A stretch of DNA of 45,413 nucleotides from an uncultured Clostridia bacterium (lineage in GTDB: Bacteria > Bacillota > Clostridia > Christensenellales > Borkfalkiaceae), in the NCBI GenBank assembly GCA_947624005.1, contig CANQHV010000008.1:1-45413 (forward strand), in the 5' to 3' direction. The notes below the pieces were generated by a model, which saw only the letters and a list, made by a program, of their open reading frames with translations, ran no database searches and was not told where the DNA came from. This document shows positions 13,940 to 22,424 of this stretch, piece by piece; the stretch's first letter is position 1; each line of letters begins with the position of its first letter. The translations under genes were made by a program, and so were the position numbers.

Positions 13940-16900
13940 TTACAGTGCGCGTATGGAATCGACGGGCTTTTTGCGCGCCGCGAAGAATACGGGCAGGAAC
14001 GTTGCGATTACCGCAACCGCAAGCGCCAACGCAATCATCATAACGGGCGTCAGCCAGCCGAACGCGAATATCGTTATAGTCGCGCCGAGGGCGTTTGCCA
14101 TTGCTTTATTGATAAAGCCGCACGCGATTACGGTGCCGATAAGCGCAAGCACAAGGCATATAAGCACGATTATGCCCGACTCTGCGAAGAATATCTTGAA
14201 CACGTCCGTGCCTCTTGCGCCGACCGCACGCAGAATACCTATCTCCTTTTTCTTGTTCGATATCGACATCGACAGGAAGTTGAAAAGAAGCAACGACGAG
14301 AACACCGCGAACACTATGCCCACTATTAAAAATACGAGTTTAAGCGCGCTGACCATATCGTTTACCGTATCGACTTCCTGATACAGCGAGTTGTTTACGA
14401 CAAAGAATACGTCGTTTTCGTTTTTGTTGTCAAACCCGATTGTTTTAAGAATGTCCTGCATCATTGCGCGCGAGCCGTCGTATTTTACCATCGCGCCCGC
14501 GTATACCGCATCCGATTCGGGCTTGTAATTTGTTTCGGAATTGTTTGTATCTTCGTTCATCTGACAACCGTCATACACGCTCTGCGAAACAAACATACCG
14601 CCGTAACTTCCGATATATATGCCAACCACTTTACCCGTACCTTCGGAAATTCCGTCAAGCTTCAAATCGAATGTAATTTCTCCGTTGCCAAGCGCTTTGT
14701 TTACAATTTCTTTTATCCCTTGCATAGCCTCGGTTATCTGCTCTTCTTCCGCGTCATACTTCGTTATATCGTTTATCAGTTGCACTATATTAGACGAACC
14801 TTCATAACCGAGCTTCTCATTGTAGAAAGTATATTCTTCCGACGGCACGGAAAGGGGCAAATTTACGCTTTCGAGATATTTTGAGCGAAGATAATCTATA
14901 AACATGCTCAGATTGCTCGCGCTCAAAATCACTTCGCCGTCCGAAAGCGAAGTCTTTTCGTCGCCGAAAAACATAACATTGTCCAACTGCTCGGCTTTTT
15001 CGGAAGAATAAACCGCAATCTCGTTCGACAAATTATACTTTTCATCCCATTGGTTGCCGTAGTCGTCAATTGTCGGGTTGCTGTAATTTTTATAAGATAT
15101 ATCTGCGGAAATAGTCGTGTTTGTGTACTCGAACACACGGAAATAATAATTATCGGTAAACGTTTCGAAAAGACCTTTGTTTTTATAAGCCTTATAGAAG
15201 CCGTCCGCCACTATTCCCGCCGTACAAGGCGTTTCGGTTAAGCTGTTGTAATACTTTGCTTGCAGTTTCTTTTCGCCGTCGTCGAGGTTGTCCTGCTTTC
15301 TTTTGCTTTTCAGCGAATCGTACTTCGACGGTAACTCGCCGCTGTCGAAAACGCCGCATATCCTGAAAACGCTGCTGTTATAATCTCTGCCGTAAACTAT
15401 TTTTTCGCCTGTAAGGTGGTCGTAATCGGAATACTCCGTAGCGGTGGTTTCGTAGTTGATATTATCCGAACCGCCGGTCGTTTGTATTTTATGAATACCG
15501 TATTTAAGAATGGTATCGGCAAGATATTTTGATATGCAAATTTGGTCTTTTGCCGTAGGTAAACCGCCCGCAATCGTCGTCCACATACCTTCCGCCGCCG
15601 AACTTTCGACAAATTTATCGGTATAAGGCGTCCAATACAGCGCGCCCTCGTCCGAATCTTCCGCGCGCACATTCTGCCACGAAGAGGGGGTCGAGGATAT
15701 ATAATTGTAAGTATAGCCGTAATATCCGACGACGGGAGCGCCGTAAGCCTTTTCCAAACTTTCTATATCGGCGGGCGTAAATCCCGTCCTGTTATACGAA
15801 TTTGACGTATAATCGTCATACGTATAGGTTATATTAAAATTTTTGCCAATATCTATATATCGGGTATCGCTGTCGGCGAAAGACGCGGCGACGACGTTTT
15901 TCGAATTATAGAACATAACCGTCGAAAAAAGCCCGAACATTGTAAAGGCTACAAACGAAAGAAGTATGGTAAATATAAGCCTTACGGGTTTAAGTTTAAG
16001 CCCCGACGCGCCTATCTTTATCGCCTTTGCCGCGGGCAGGCGGCTCTTTATAAAGCCCGACTCTTCCGCCGTATATTCGCGCGAAACTATTTTCGACGTA
16101 TCGGTTGCGTCGAATTTTTCGGTTTCGCCCGCCTCGGTCATTCTCGTAGCCGTGCGGAACGCCTTTTTTTCGCGCTCGCCCTTGGTTATGATTACGTCGC
16201 CGTCGGCAGACGATATAAACTTCTGAATATCGTCGATATTCTTTTTGGTAAGCTTCGCGCCGCTCTTTACGGAAAGCGTGTTGTCCGCGATTATGCTTAC
16301 GTTTTCGTCTATTTCCTGCGGCTTGGCATAACTTTTCGTGACGTCGGAAATTATCTTGCCGTCGGCAAGTTCGACTATTCTGTCGCCGTAAATTTCGGCA
16401 AACTCCCTGTCGTGCGAAACGACTATGACAAGACGGGTTTGAGAAAGCTTTTTAAGCGTTTCGAACACCTGCTTGCCCGTAGCCGAATCGAGCGCGCCCG
16501 TCGGTTCGTCCGCCATTATTATCTGCGGGTCTTTGACAAGAGCGCGGGCGATGGCTATACGCTGTTTCTGTCCGCCCGAAAGCGTGTTGGGCTTGCGCTT
16601 TGCAAACTTCGCCATATCGACTTCTTCAAGCAGCGCGGCGATTTTTTCCTTGTCCTTTTTCTTGCCCTGCAAGTCGAGCGCGAGGGCTATGTTGTCCTCT
16701 ACGTTGAATTCGTTTAAAACGTTGTATTCCTGAAAGATAAACCCGACGAAAGTGTTGCGGTAGCTGTCGAAATCCGAACCAGAAAAGTCCTTGCTGGATT
16801 TGCCCTTGACTATCACTTCGCCGCTTGTAGGCTCGTCAAGTCCGCCCGACACGTTTAGAAGGGTGGATTTGCCCGAACCCGATTTACCCAAAAGGAAAAC

Positions 16901-17002
16901 CATTCCCGTTTCGCCGAAAGTTATCGAAACGTCGTCGAGGGCGCGGGTTTCGACCCCGCCCTTGGTCTTGTAAACCTTTGTTACGTTGCGTATTTCAAGC
17001 AT
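13940..17002 (-). CDS. ABC transporter, fused ATPase and FtsX-like permease (MacB type)
   Basis: 1020 aa. Residues 1-225: ATPase with Walker A GKSGSGKST, Q-loop FQEYNVL, signature LSGGQKQR, Walker B IIMADEPTGALD and the H-loop VVSHD. After a ~110-residue cytoplasmic linker come TM1 (about 340-372), a very large extracytoplasmic region (about 375-880) and three C-terminal TM helices with the FtsX-type NKKKEIGILRAVGARG. MacB-family proteins act mechanically on extracytoplasmic substrates (antimicrobial peptides, lipoproteins) rather than moving substrates through a pore. The large external domain resembles the peptide-resistance branch, but the substrate is unknown. AAGGAG before ATG. Second gene after 17787, separated by 44 bp. 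Confidence 0.85.
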   Translation of the reverse strand: MLEIRNVTKVYKTKGGVETRALDDVSITFGETGMVFLLGKSGSGKSTLLNVSGGLDEPTSGEVIVKGKSSKDFSGSDFDSYRNTFVGFIFQEYNVLNEFNVEDNIALALDLQGKKKDKEKIAALLEEVDMAKFAKRKPNTLSGGQKQRIAIARALVKDPQIIMADEPTGALDSATGKQVFETLKKLSQTRLVIVVSHDREFAEIYGDRIVELADGKIISDVTKSYAKPQEIDENVSIIADNTLSVKSGAKLTKKNIDDIQKFISSADGDVIITKGEREKKAFRTATRMTEAGETEKFDATDTSKIVSREYTAEESGFIKSRLPAAKAIKIGASGLKLKPVRLIFTILLSFVAFTMFGLFSTVMFYNSKNVVAASFADSDTRYIDIGKNFNITYTYDDYTSNSYNRTGFTPADIESLEKAYGAPVVGYYGYTYNYISSTPSSWQNVRAEDSDEGALYWTPYTDKFVESSAAEGMWTTIAGGLPTAKDQICISKYLADTILKYGIHKIQTTGGSDNINYETTATEYSDYDHLTGEKIVYGRDYNSSVFRICGVFDSGELPSKYDSLKSKRKQDNLDDGEKKLQAKYYNSLTETPCTAGIVADGFYKAYKNKGLFETFTDNYYFRVFEYTNTTISADISYKNYSNPTIDDYGNQWDEKYNLSNEIAVYSSEKAEQLDNVMFFGDEKTSLSDGEVILSASNLSMFIDYLRSKYLESVNLPLSVPSEEYTFYNEKLGYEGSSNIVQLINDITKYDAEEEQITEAMQGIKEIVNKALGNGEITFDLKLDGISEGTGKVVGIYIGSYGGMFVSQSVYDGCQMNEDTNNSETNYKPESDAVYAGAMVKYDGSRAMMQDILKTIGFDNKNENDVFFVVNNSLYQEVDTVNDMVSALKLVFLIVGIVFAVFSSLLLFNFLSMSISNKKKEIGILRAVGARGTDVFKIFFAESGIIVLICLVLALIGTVIACGFINKAMANALGATITIFAFGWLTPVMMIALALAVAVIATFLPVFFAARKKPVDSIRAL

Positions 17003-17046
17003 TGAAATCTCCTTTTATACTTTAATATTTTAAATTTTACGCCTTG

Positions 17047-17787
17047 TCAGCGCAGTTTTACGTCCTTGAAATCGAGTTTCCATCTGCCGTAGCTTTTGAC
17101 GAGTTTATCGTATACGAACAGCAGATATCCCAACGCCGCGAACACGAAAAACAGTATTACGACCCATACGGCGACCCCGCCGTAGCCTATCGCGTCATCG
17201 GCTATTTTTTCGCCCGAATAGGTTATGCCGTCCACGTTCAGAAAGAAATACGGGTATTCGAAACGCGCGCCGACCGCGCGGCAAACCGCGCCGTATATCA
17301 GTATGTACGCGACGTACAAAAGCGGCATAATCGTGGCTTTCAGCGGGTCGAGTATTTTTATCGACTTATGCTTGTCGAAAAGCAGAAAGTCGAATATGAA
17401 TAAAAGCGGCGCGATAACGTGATAGCACAGATTGCCTATATTGTTCCAGAAATTCGGCTGCCATACCTTGCCCAAAAGGCTTATATATACCAAAAACGTG
17501 ACCAGAATCATCACGACCCCGCAGAATTTCAGCGTGGGCGCGCATGTGTTGTAGCCCCGCCGCTCGCCCCTGCGCACCTTGTCCACGGTCGAGGCGCACA
17601 CCGCGACGCCTATGCCGAAACAATAGTAATTCGAAAGGTTGGTGTAATACTGCCAGAAATCGTGAGATATCGTGAAATGGTCGGCGCCGCCTACCGAGAA
17701 AAACCCCAGCGACAAAACTACCGCGAACGCCGAAATAACGCAGAATATTACCCTGTATATCGTCTGTGTTATTAAATTATCGCACAT
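17047..17787 (-). CDS. Pr6Pr-like multispanning membrane protein
   Basis: 246 aa with about six or seven hydrophobic segments. It carries the FWQYYTNLSNYYCFG segment (TNxSN-type motif), a GxxCYHVIAPLLFIFDFLLFD helix and Y-P-Y-FFLNVDG before the last helices, all typical of Pr6Pr/FAR-17a-like membrane proteins. Biochemical role unknown. Promoter at 17817-17845 and AGAGG before the ATG. It heads a two-gene operon with the ABC ATPase-permease, so a shared role in envelope stress or export is possible but unproven. Confidence 0.7.
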   Translation of the reverse strand: MCDNLITQTIYRVIFCVISAFAVVLSLGFFSVGGADHFTISHDFWQYYTNLSNYYCFGIGVAVCASTVDKVRRGERRGYNTCAPTLKFCGVVMILVTFLVYISLLGKVWQPNFWNNIGNLCYHVIAPLLFIFDFLLFDKHKSIKILDPLKATIMPLLYVAYILIYGAVCRAVGARFEYPYFFLNVDGITYSGEKIADDAIGYGGVAVWVVILFFVFAALGYLLFVYDKLVKSYGRWKLDFKDVKLR

Positions 17788-17816
17788 AATTTACCTCTTT
17801 TACCCGTTACAACGAA

Positions 17817-17845
17817 ATTATAACCAAAACGTATAAAAAGGTCAA
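17817..17845 (-). promoter_or_regulatory. Promoter for Pr6Pr-like / ABC operon
   Basis: TTGACC (17840-17845), 17-bp spacer, TATAAT (17817-17822). Confidence 0.75.
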
Positions 17846-17899
17846 TTGCTTTTAAACAGTTTTGCCGATTTCGCCGCATAAATCGCCCCCGCCGCGCCC

Positions 17900-17980
17900 T
17901 TTTACGCCTTTTGCGACCCTTGAACCATTGCGACATTTTACGACATTTGCGACCTTTGCGCCTTTTACGACATTAGCGAC
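17900..17980. repeat. Degenerate 9-bp tandem repeat
   Basis: About nine units of the form TTTTACGAC / ATTTGCGAC / CTTTGCGCC. Together with the IS end this fills 17846-18111, which holds no credible gene. Confidence 0.55.
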
Positions 17981-18111
17981 CCGCCGCCGCAAAACCGAAA
18001 GCGCAAAAAAGATACCCGCCGGCGTAGCCGGCGGTTCTTCATTTTCGGGCATAGCCCTTGTTTACTAGCCGCGAGCAACGCTCGCGTATGACGACCTGGC
18101 GGTCTTTGCGT

Positions 18112-18573
18112 TTATCGCTTGCTACCCGTAAACGGGTCCTCGGCATAATCTATGCTTAATTGCATTGCCTCTTTATCTTGTTTTAACTGGTTGGCTATGT
18201 AATTCTTTATTACCTCGGTATTCTTGCCCGTCGTGTCTACATAGTAGCCACGACACCAAAATTCTCGACATCTGTACTGAAACTTTGCCTGCCCAAATTT
18301 TTGATATAGCATTAAACTGCTTTTCCCTTTCAAATATCCCATTACTCCCGAAATAGAAAATTTGGGTGGTATACTTAACAACAGATGTACGTGGTCTATT
18401 GCCATTTCTCCCTCTATTATTTCTATCCCTTTCCACGTGCATAATTCTTTTATTATTTTCATTATTGCTTCACGTTGTTCGGCATAAAACATTTTGCGCC
18501 TATATTTCGGTGCGAAAACTATGTGATACTTGCAATTCCACTTCGTATGTGCTAAAATTTTACTATCATTCAT
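18112..18573 (-). CDS. tnpA: IS200/IS605-family Y1 transposase
   Basis: 153 aa, full length for the family (about 140-155). HUH nuclease: the HVH motif at 61-63 binds the metal, and Y125 in NYIANQ is the expected catalytic tyrosine. KYHIVFAPKYRRK at the N-terminus and FWCRGYYVDTTGKN are family hallmarks. It cuts and joins single-stranded DNA at hairpin ends, without target duplication. The ATG follows GGAGG, but that site lies inside an 11-bp stem, implying tight translational control. The frame is intact, so the copy could be active. Confidence 0.95.
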   Translation of the reverse strand: MNDSKILAHTKWNCKYHIVFAPKYRRKMFYAEQREAIMKIIKELCTWKGIEIIEGEMAIDHVHLLLSIPPKFSISGVMGYLKGKSSLMLYQKFGQAKFQYRCREFWCRGYYVDTTGKNTEVIKNYIANQLKQDKEAMQLSIDYAEDPFTGSKR

Positions 18574-18582
18574 TTGAATGTC

Positions 18583-18641
18583 CTCCGTTTGTGTTTTTTA
18601 TTACAACCGCCAAGTCGTAATTCTATTTTACACAAACGGAG
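18583..18641 (-). promoter_or_regulatory. tnpA leader stem hiding the ribosome binding site
   Basis: In the tnpA mRNA, CTCCGTTTGTG (18631-18641) is perfectly complementary to CACAAACGGAG (18583-18593). The latter contains the first bases of the Shine-Dalgarno site, seven to ten bases before the ATG. Sequestration of the start site by leader structure is an established feature of IS200 tnpA; here it is read from sequence only. Confidence 0.7.
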
Positions 18642-18717
18642 TGATTATGTCATCTTTAACGGCATTAGCCTTTACTGAACCCCCAGACTATCTGGGGGTT
18701 TTCGTTATACAAAAAAA

Positions 18718-18740
18718 TTGCAGGTCGGAAAGACCTGCAA
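18718..18740 (-). terminator. Terminator of the KDPG aldolase gene
   Basis: Perfect 9-bp hairpin (18718-18726 with 18732-18740). On the minus strand it is followed by a run of T (18711-18717), 14 bp after the eda stop. Confidence 0.85.
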
Positions 18741-18754
18741 TCTTACGCGGTTAT

Positions 18755-19375
18755 TTACGCATTTTTTACTTTTGCAACTGCCGCCGCCGTTGCCGCTTTG
18801 ATTTCTTCGGGCGTGCCCTTCATCATCCAGCTGCCGCCGCAAGCAATGATTTTGTCGTATGCGAGATATTCGAGTATGTTGTCCTCGTTTACGCCGCCCG
18901 TAGGCATAATTTTGAGGTACGGGAACGCCGCGCATATAGCCTTTATGGTTTTAAGTCCGCCGTAGTTCGACGCGGGGAAGAATTTGAGGGTCGTAAGACC
19001 TTTCGCTATCGCCGCCATTGCCTCGGTCGGCGTTACTATGCCGGGCAGATAAAGCATATCGTGCTTTTTGCAGCAGTCCGCAACTTCTTCCGAAAAGCCC
19101 GGGGAAACGATGAATTTCGAGCCGACTTTAATAGCCTTTTCGCACTGCTCTTTGTTTATAACCGTGCCCGCGCCGACAAGCATGTCGGGAAAATTCTTGA
19201 CCGTAAGCGCTATCGCGTCGGCAGCGCAGGGCGTGCGGAACGTTATCTCCGCACAAGGCAGACCTCCGTCTACAAGCGCCTGCATTTTGGGCAGCGTTTC
19301 GTCTATCGAGTTTAACACTACGACGGGGACTATCTTGGTTTGCTTGATTTTTTCAATCATCTGTTCCTGTGTCAT
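18755..19375 (-). CDS. eda: KDPG/KHG aldolase
   Basis: 206 aa class I aldolase of the Entner-Doudoroff and uronate pathways, splitting 2-keto-3-deoxy-6-phosphogluconate into pyruvate and glyceraldehyde-3-phosphate. Key residues: E43 and R47 in AEITFRT, GAGTV (68-72), SPGF (91-94), the Schiff-base lysine K131 in LKFFPAS, and the phosphate-binding PTGGV. GGAGG before ATG, own promoter at 19417-19445, own terminator. No sugar-acid genes adjoin it, so its pathway here (uronates or KDPG) cannot be told from context. Confidence 0.95.
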   Translation of the reverse strand: MTQEQMIEKIKQTKIVPVVVLNSIDETLPKMQALVDGGLPCAEITFRTPCAADAIALTVKNFPDMLVGAGTVINKEQCEKAIKVGSKFIVSPGFSEEVADCCKKHDMLYLPGIVTPTEAMAAIAKGLTTLKFFPASNYGGLKTIKAICAAFPYLKIMPTGGVNEDNILEYLAYDKIIACGGSWMMKGTPEEIKAATAAAVAKVKNA

Positions 19376-19416
19376 TTTATTTCCTCCAATTTGATTTTTT
19401 TAATTGTCCGATTTTT

Positions 19417-19445
19417 ATTATATCACACCCCGTTTCAAAAATCAA
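19417..19445 (-). promoter_or_regulatory. Promoter for eda
   Basis: TTGATT (19440-19445), 17-bp spacer, TATAAT (19417-19422). Confidence 0.7.
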
Positions 19446-19515
19446 TACCAAACCTAATGTTTGACGTGGTATCTTTTTGACTTTCGCTCCTTTCCAACTT
19501 CCGCTCTAATCAAAT
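19446..19515 (+). repeat. Dispersed AAAC/GTTTGA repeat, single copy beside eda
   Basis: CCAAACCTAATGTTTGACG, GTATCTTTTTGACTTTCGCTCC, TTCCGCTC and AATCAAAT in the same order as the copies at 13.6 kb. It begins immediately behind the eda promoter -35 box. Related copies follow at 19711-19783 and, as a fragment, 20185-20213. Confidence 0.65.
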
Positions 19516-19520
19516 GAAAA

Positions 19521-20474
19521 TTATTTTACCGAAACTAACTGCACACTCGTCTTTATAATTATAATGAGAGGCGCGCGGCAGTTGCCGCGCGCCTCTCATT
19601 GTTATGTCATAATAAAAATCTCTTTAAATTTAATTCCCTTCCTAACTTTAACAACCACCCACCGCCCGCAAACTACGGGCGGTGGGTGGTTGTTAATATT
19701 TATTTTAATTCCAAACCTTACGTTTGACGTTGTATCTTTTTAACTGCCGCTCCTGCCCCGCTTCCGTTCAAATCAAACATAAGTAAAATAGTTACCCGCT
19801 CTACCGAATTTAACATCCACCCACTACTCTCCTTTACCCCCCCTCCCGCCCGCAGCTTGCGGGCGGGAGGCGGGGTATTTATTAAAAAATATATCTACAC
19901 TCTATTCAGCGAAAACAAAGATTTTTATACATTCACACCAAACATAAAAAATTGTGTACCGCGCGGGCAATTTGCCCGCGCGGTACACAGTTATCCGTAT
20001 TCAAAACGCAGTCCACTCTGTTTATTTTACCGAAACTAACTGCACACTCGTCTTTATAATTATAATGAGAGGCGCGCGGCAACTGCCGCGCGCCTCTCAT
20101 TAAACAAGGTTCTACCTTTTACCCTTTTTCCGCCCGCAGTTTGCGGGCGGAAAAAGGGTTCTGTAAAGTCAGAAATATGCCAACGTTCCCTTTCGTTCAA
20201 ATCAAACATAAATAAAATAATCACTTCTCTCTACCTCTAATTTACCCCCCCCTCCCGCCCGCAAACTGCGGGCGGGAGGGGGGGGGTAAATTTAAGAAAT
20301 ATATCTACACTCTATTCAACGAAAACGAGGATATTATACATTTAAATCTAATAAAAAACTTGTGTACCGCGCGGGCAATTTGCCCGCGCGGTACACAGGT
20401 ATCCGTATTCAGAACGCAGTCCGCACTGCTTCAAGCCCCCGAACGCCGCGCGCGTTGCGCGCGGCGTTCGGGGG
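19521..20474. repeat. Palindrome array and ~0.4-0.5-kb imperfect tandem duplication
   Basis: No credible gene lies between 19376 and 20605. Palindromes (arm-loop-arm): 19563-19600 (18-2-18), 19648-19696 (23-3-23, one mismatch), 19835-19877 (20-3-20, one mismatch), 19953-19989 (18-1-18), 20064-20101 (18-2-18), 20121-20159 (18-3-18), 20239-20292 (about 23-bp arms, one bulge), 20361-20397 (18-1-18) and 20436-20474 (18-3-18). Flanks are repeated: 19521-19600 matches 20022-20101 except at the palindrome centre, and about 19835-20010 matches about 20241-20420. Four palindromes share the core CCGCCCGCAGTTTGCGGGCGG-like centre or its reverse complement but carry different, still complementary, outer arms. 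Confidence 0.8.
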
Positions 20475-20541
20475 AGCGAAAATATAGACGCTTACAAGGT
20501 AAATTTTCACCGCCGCTACTGCACCGCTTCCTTTACAACCA

Positions 20542-20579
20542 AAAAAGTCGCAGGGTCTGCGAAGAACCTGCGACTTTTT
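20542..20579 (-). terminator. Terminator of glyA
   Basis: Perfect 13-bp stem (20542-20554 with 20567-20579), A/T-rich at the base, followed by T on the minus strand, 27 bp after the glyA stop. Confidence 0.8.
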
Positions 20580-20605
20580 ATAAACTTTCCGCAATAACAA
20601 ACTTT

Positions 20606-21856
20606 TTATTTTACGCAGTCGGCGTAAAGGGGGAACGCCTTGCAGAGTTTCGCTACGCGCGCGGATACGTCGTCGAACGCCTGTTCGCGCTTTGCGATTA
20701 TTTCAGATATGCAACGCGCGATTTCGCGCGCCTCTTCCGTCTTCATTCCGCGCGAGGTCATAGCGGGCGTGCCTACGCGTATACCCGAGGTCACAAACGG
20801 CTTCTGCGGGTCGTTGGGAATCGCGTTTTTGTTTACCGTTATATGCACTTCGTCCAAAAGGTGTTCAAGCTCTTTCCCCGTCATACCCTTGTCCGTAAGA
20901 TTTAAAAGTATAAGGTGGTTATCCGTGCCGCCCGACACCATTTTTACGCCGAGCTTTTTGAATTCGTCCGCCATCGCCGCCGCATTTTCGACTATCTGCT
21001 TCTGATAAGCCGCGAACTCGGGGGAAAGCGCCTCTTTGAACGCAACCGCCTTTGCCGCGATAATATGCATAAGCGGACCGCCCTGAATACCGGGGAATAT
21101 CGCCTTGTCGATAATCTTTCCGTATTCTTCCTTGCACATTATTACGCCGCCGCGGGGACCGCGCAACGTCTTGTGCGTCGTCGAGGTGACAAAATCGGCG
21201 TACGGCACGGGCGAGGGATGAAGCCCCGTGGCGACCAAACCCGCAATATGCGCGATATCGACCATCATAAGCGCGCCGCACTTGTCGCAGATTTCGCGTA
21301 TGCGCTTGAAATCTATTACGCGCGGGTACGCCGACGCGCCCGAAATTATAAGCTTGGGCTTACATTCGAGGGCGATGCGCTCCATTTCGTCGTAATCTAT
21401 CGTTTCCGTGCCGTCGGCAACGCCGTAAGGTACGATATTGAAGTATTTTCCCGAAATGTTTACGGGTGAACCGTGGGAAAGGTGACCGCCGTGGGCAAGG
21501 TTCATACCCATAACCGTGTCGCCGGGTTGGCAGGTTGCAAACAGCACCGCGAGGTTCGCGCTTGCGCCCGAGTGCGGCTGTACGTTGCAGTATTCGCAGC
21601 CGAAAAGCTGTTTAAGCCTGTCGCGGGCAAGGTCCTCGGCGATATCGACGAACTGACAGCCGCCGTAATATCTGTGCCCGGGGTATCCCTCGGCGTATTT
21701 GTTGGTGAGGTGGCTCCCCGCCGCCGCCATAACAGCGCTCGATACGAAGTTTTCGCTTGCGATAAGCTCGATATTGTTCTGCTGGCGCGAAAGTTCGAGC
21801 TTTAACGCCTCGGCAATTTCGGGGTCGGTCTTTTCAATCAACGAGATGTCTATCAT
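20606..21856 (-). CDS. glyA: Serine hydroxymethyltransferase
   Basis: 416 aa PLP enzyme interconverting serine and glycine with tetrahydrofolate, the main source of one-carbon units. [13 protein letters not shown] at the N-terminus, [11 protein letters not shown] (91-101), H123/H128 region [10 protein letters not shown]200 and H203 in [11 protein letters not shown], the PLP lysine K229 in [13 protein letters not shown], and [12 protein letters not shown] near the C-terminus. Full length. Own promoter (21886-21914) and terminator, so a single-gene unit. Confidence 0.97.
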   Translation of the reverse strand: MIDISLIEKTDPEIAEALKLELSRQQNNIELIASENFVSSAVMAAAGSHLTNKYAEGYPGHRYYGGCQFVDIAEDLARDRLKQLFGCEYCNVQPHSGASANLAVLFATCQPGDTVMGMNLAHGGHLSHGSPVNISGKYFNIVPYGVADGTETIDYDEMERIALECKPKLIISGASAYPRVIDFKRIREICDKCGALMMVDIAHIAGLVATGLHPSPVPYADFVTSTTHKTLRGPRGGVIMCKEEYGKIIDKAIFPGIQGGPLMHIIAAKAVAFKEALSPEFAAYQKQIVENAAAMADEFKKLGVKMVSGGTDNHLILLNLTDKGMTGKELEHLLDEVHITVNKNAIPNDPQKPFVTSGIRVGTPAMTSRGMKTEEAREIARCISEIIAKREQAFDDVSARVAKLCKAFPLYADCVK

Positions 21857-21885
21857 AAAACTTTTTCCTTATTCAGTTTTTTACA

Positions 21886-21914
21886 ATTATACCATAACTT
21901 TGCGCAATATACAA
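21886..21914 (-). promoter_or_regulatory. Promoter for glyA
   Basis: TTGTAT (21909-21914), 17-bp spacer ending in an extended TGG, TATAAT (21886-21891). About 25 nt of untranslated leader; no purine or folate riboswitch is apparent. Confidence 0.7.
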
Positions 21915-21932
21915 GCGTTTGCGGGCAAAATA

Positions 21933-21966
21933 AAGCCGCCCGCGCAAAACCTTGCGCGGGCGGCTT
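21933..21966 (-). terminator. Terminator downstream of trxA
   Basis: Perfect 15-bp GC stem (21933-21947 with 21952-21966), followed on the minus strand by TATTTTG. It lies about 125 bp after the trxA stop and would separate the long upstream operon from glyA. Confidence 0.7.
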
Positions 21967-22090
21967 AAAAAATTTACCGTTTTATTCCGCCGCAGACAGA
22001 AAACAGAGCGGAATTTTCCGTCGTTTTCCGAAAATAAACCTCCGCGGACGCGCTGTCTTTACGCGTCAGGCGGGGCATATGCGGGGGTAT

Positions 22091-22402
22091 TTACAGATTT
22101 TCGCTTAAAAATTCTTCGGTTTCGGAGGGCGTTGTATACCCGAGCGACTTCGCCGCGACCTCGCCGCCCTTGAATATACATACGAGCGGAATACTCGCGA
22201 CGTTGTACCTTGCCGCTAGCTCGAAATCGTCGTCCACGTTTACTTTGACGAACGTCGCCTTTTCGGCGAATTTTGCGCTTGCCGCTTCGAGTACGGGCGA
22301 AAGCATTCTGCAAGGTCCGCACCAATCCGCGAAAAAGTCGCATACCACGGGCTTATCGCCCTTTAAAAGCTCGTCAAACCGAGCGGTGTTTACTTTTTCC
22401 AT
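22091..22402 (-). CDS. trxA: Thioredoxin
   Basis: 103 aa with the redox centre WCGPC (C28, C31), FADWCGPCRML, the cis-Pro loop SIPLV and a GGE turn. General thiol-disulfide reductant in the cytoplasm. GGAGG before the ATG. 22 bp downstream of hisS, so probably co-transcribed at the end of the long operon. No thioredoxin reductase nearby. Confidence 0.95.
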   Translation of the reverse strand: MEKVNTARFDELLKGDKPVVCDFFADWCGPCRMLSPVLEAASAKFAEKATFVKVNVDDDFELAARYNVASIPLVCIFKGGEVAAKSLGYTTPSETEEFLSENL

Positions 22403-22424
22403 AATATTTCCTCCAAAGGCGCGC

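Larger units (their letters stand above)
18007..18705 (-). mobile_element. IS200-type insertion sequence (single tnpA)
   Basis: The tnpA-only layout, without tnpB, is that of IS200. The end downstream of tnpA (18007-18111) holds hairpins CCGCCGGC-GTA-GCCGGCGG (18017-18035), CGCGAGC-AAC-GCTCGCG (18070-18086) and GACC-TGGC-GGTC (18093-18104). The upstream end holds a 10-bp hairpin (18678-18687 with 18691-18700). Bases 18007-18101 recur at 45319-45413 with one difference, fixing the outer boundary at about 18007. The upstream boundary (~18705) is estimated. It lies just beyond the eda terminator, which is intact. Confidence 0.85.

Noticed and set aside
17852-18068. Two 66-68-aa frames, one on each strand, starting MPENEEPP and MPISPHKS
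   Set aside because: Both are translations of the IS200 end plus the 9-bp repeat; the repetitive peptide reflects the DNA repeat.
19857-20905. Plus-strand frames of 60 and 181 aa over the palindrome array
   Set aside because: They read through palindromes and then antisense to glyA; no ribosome binding site.
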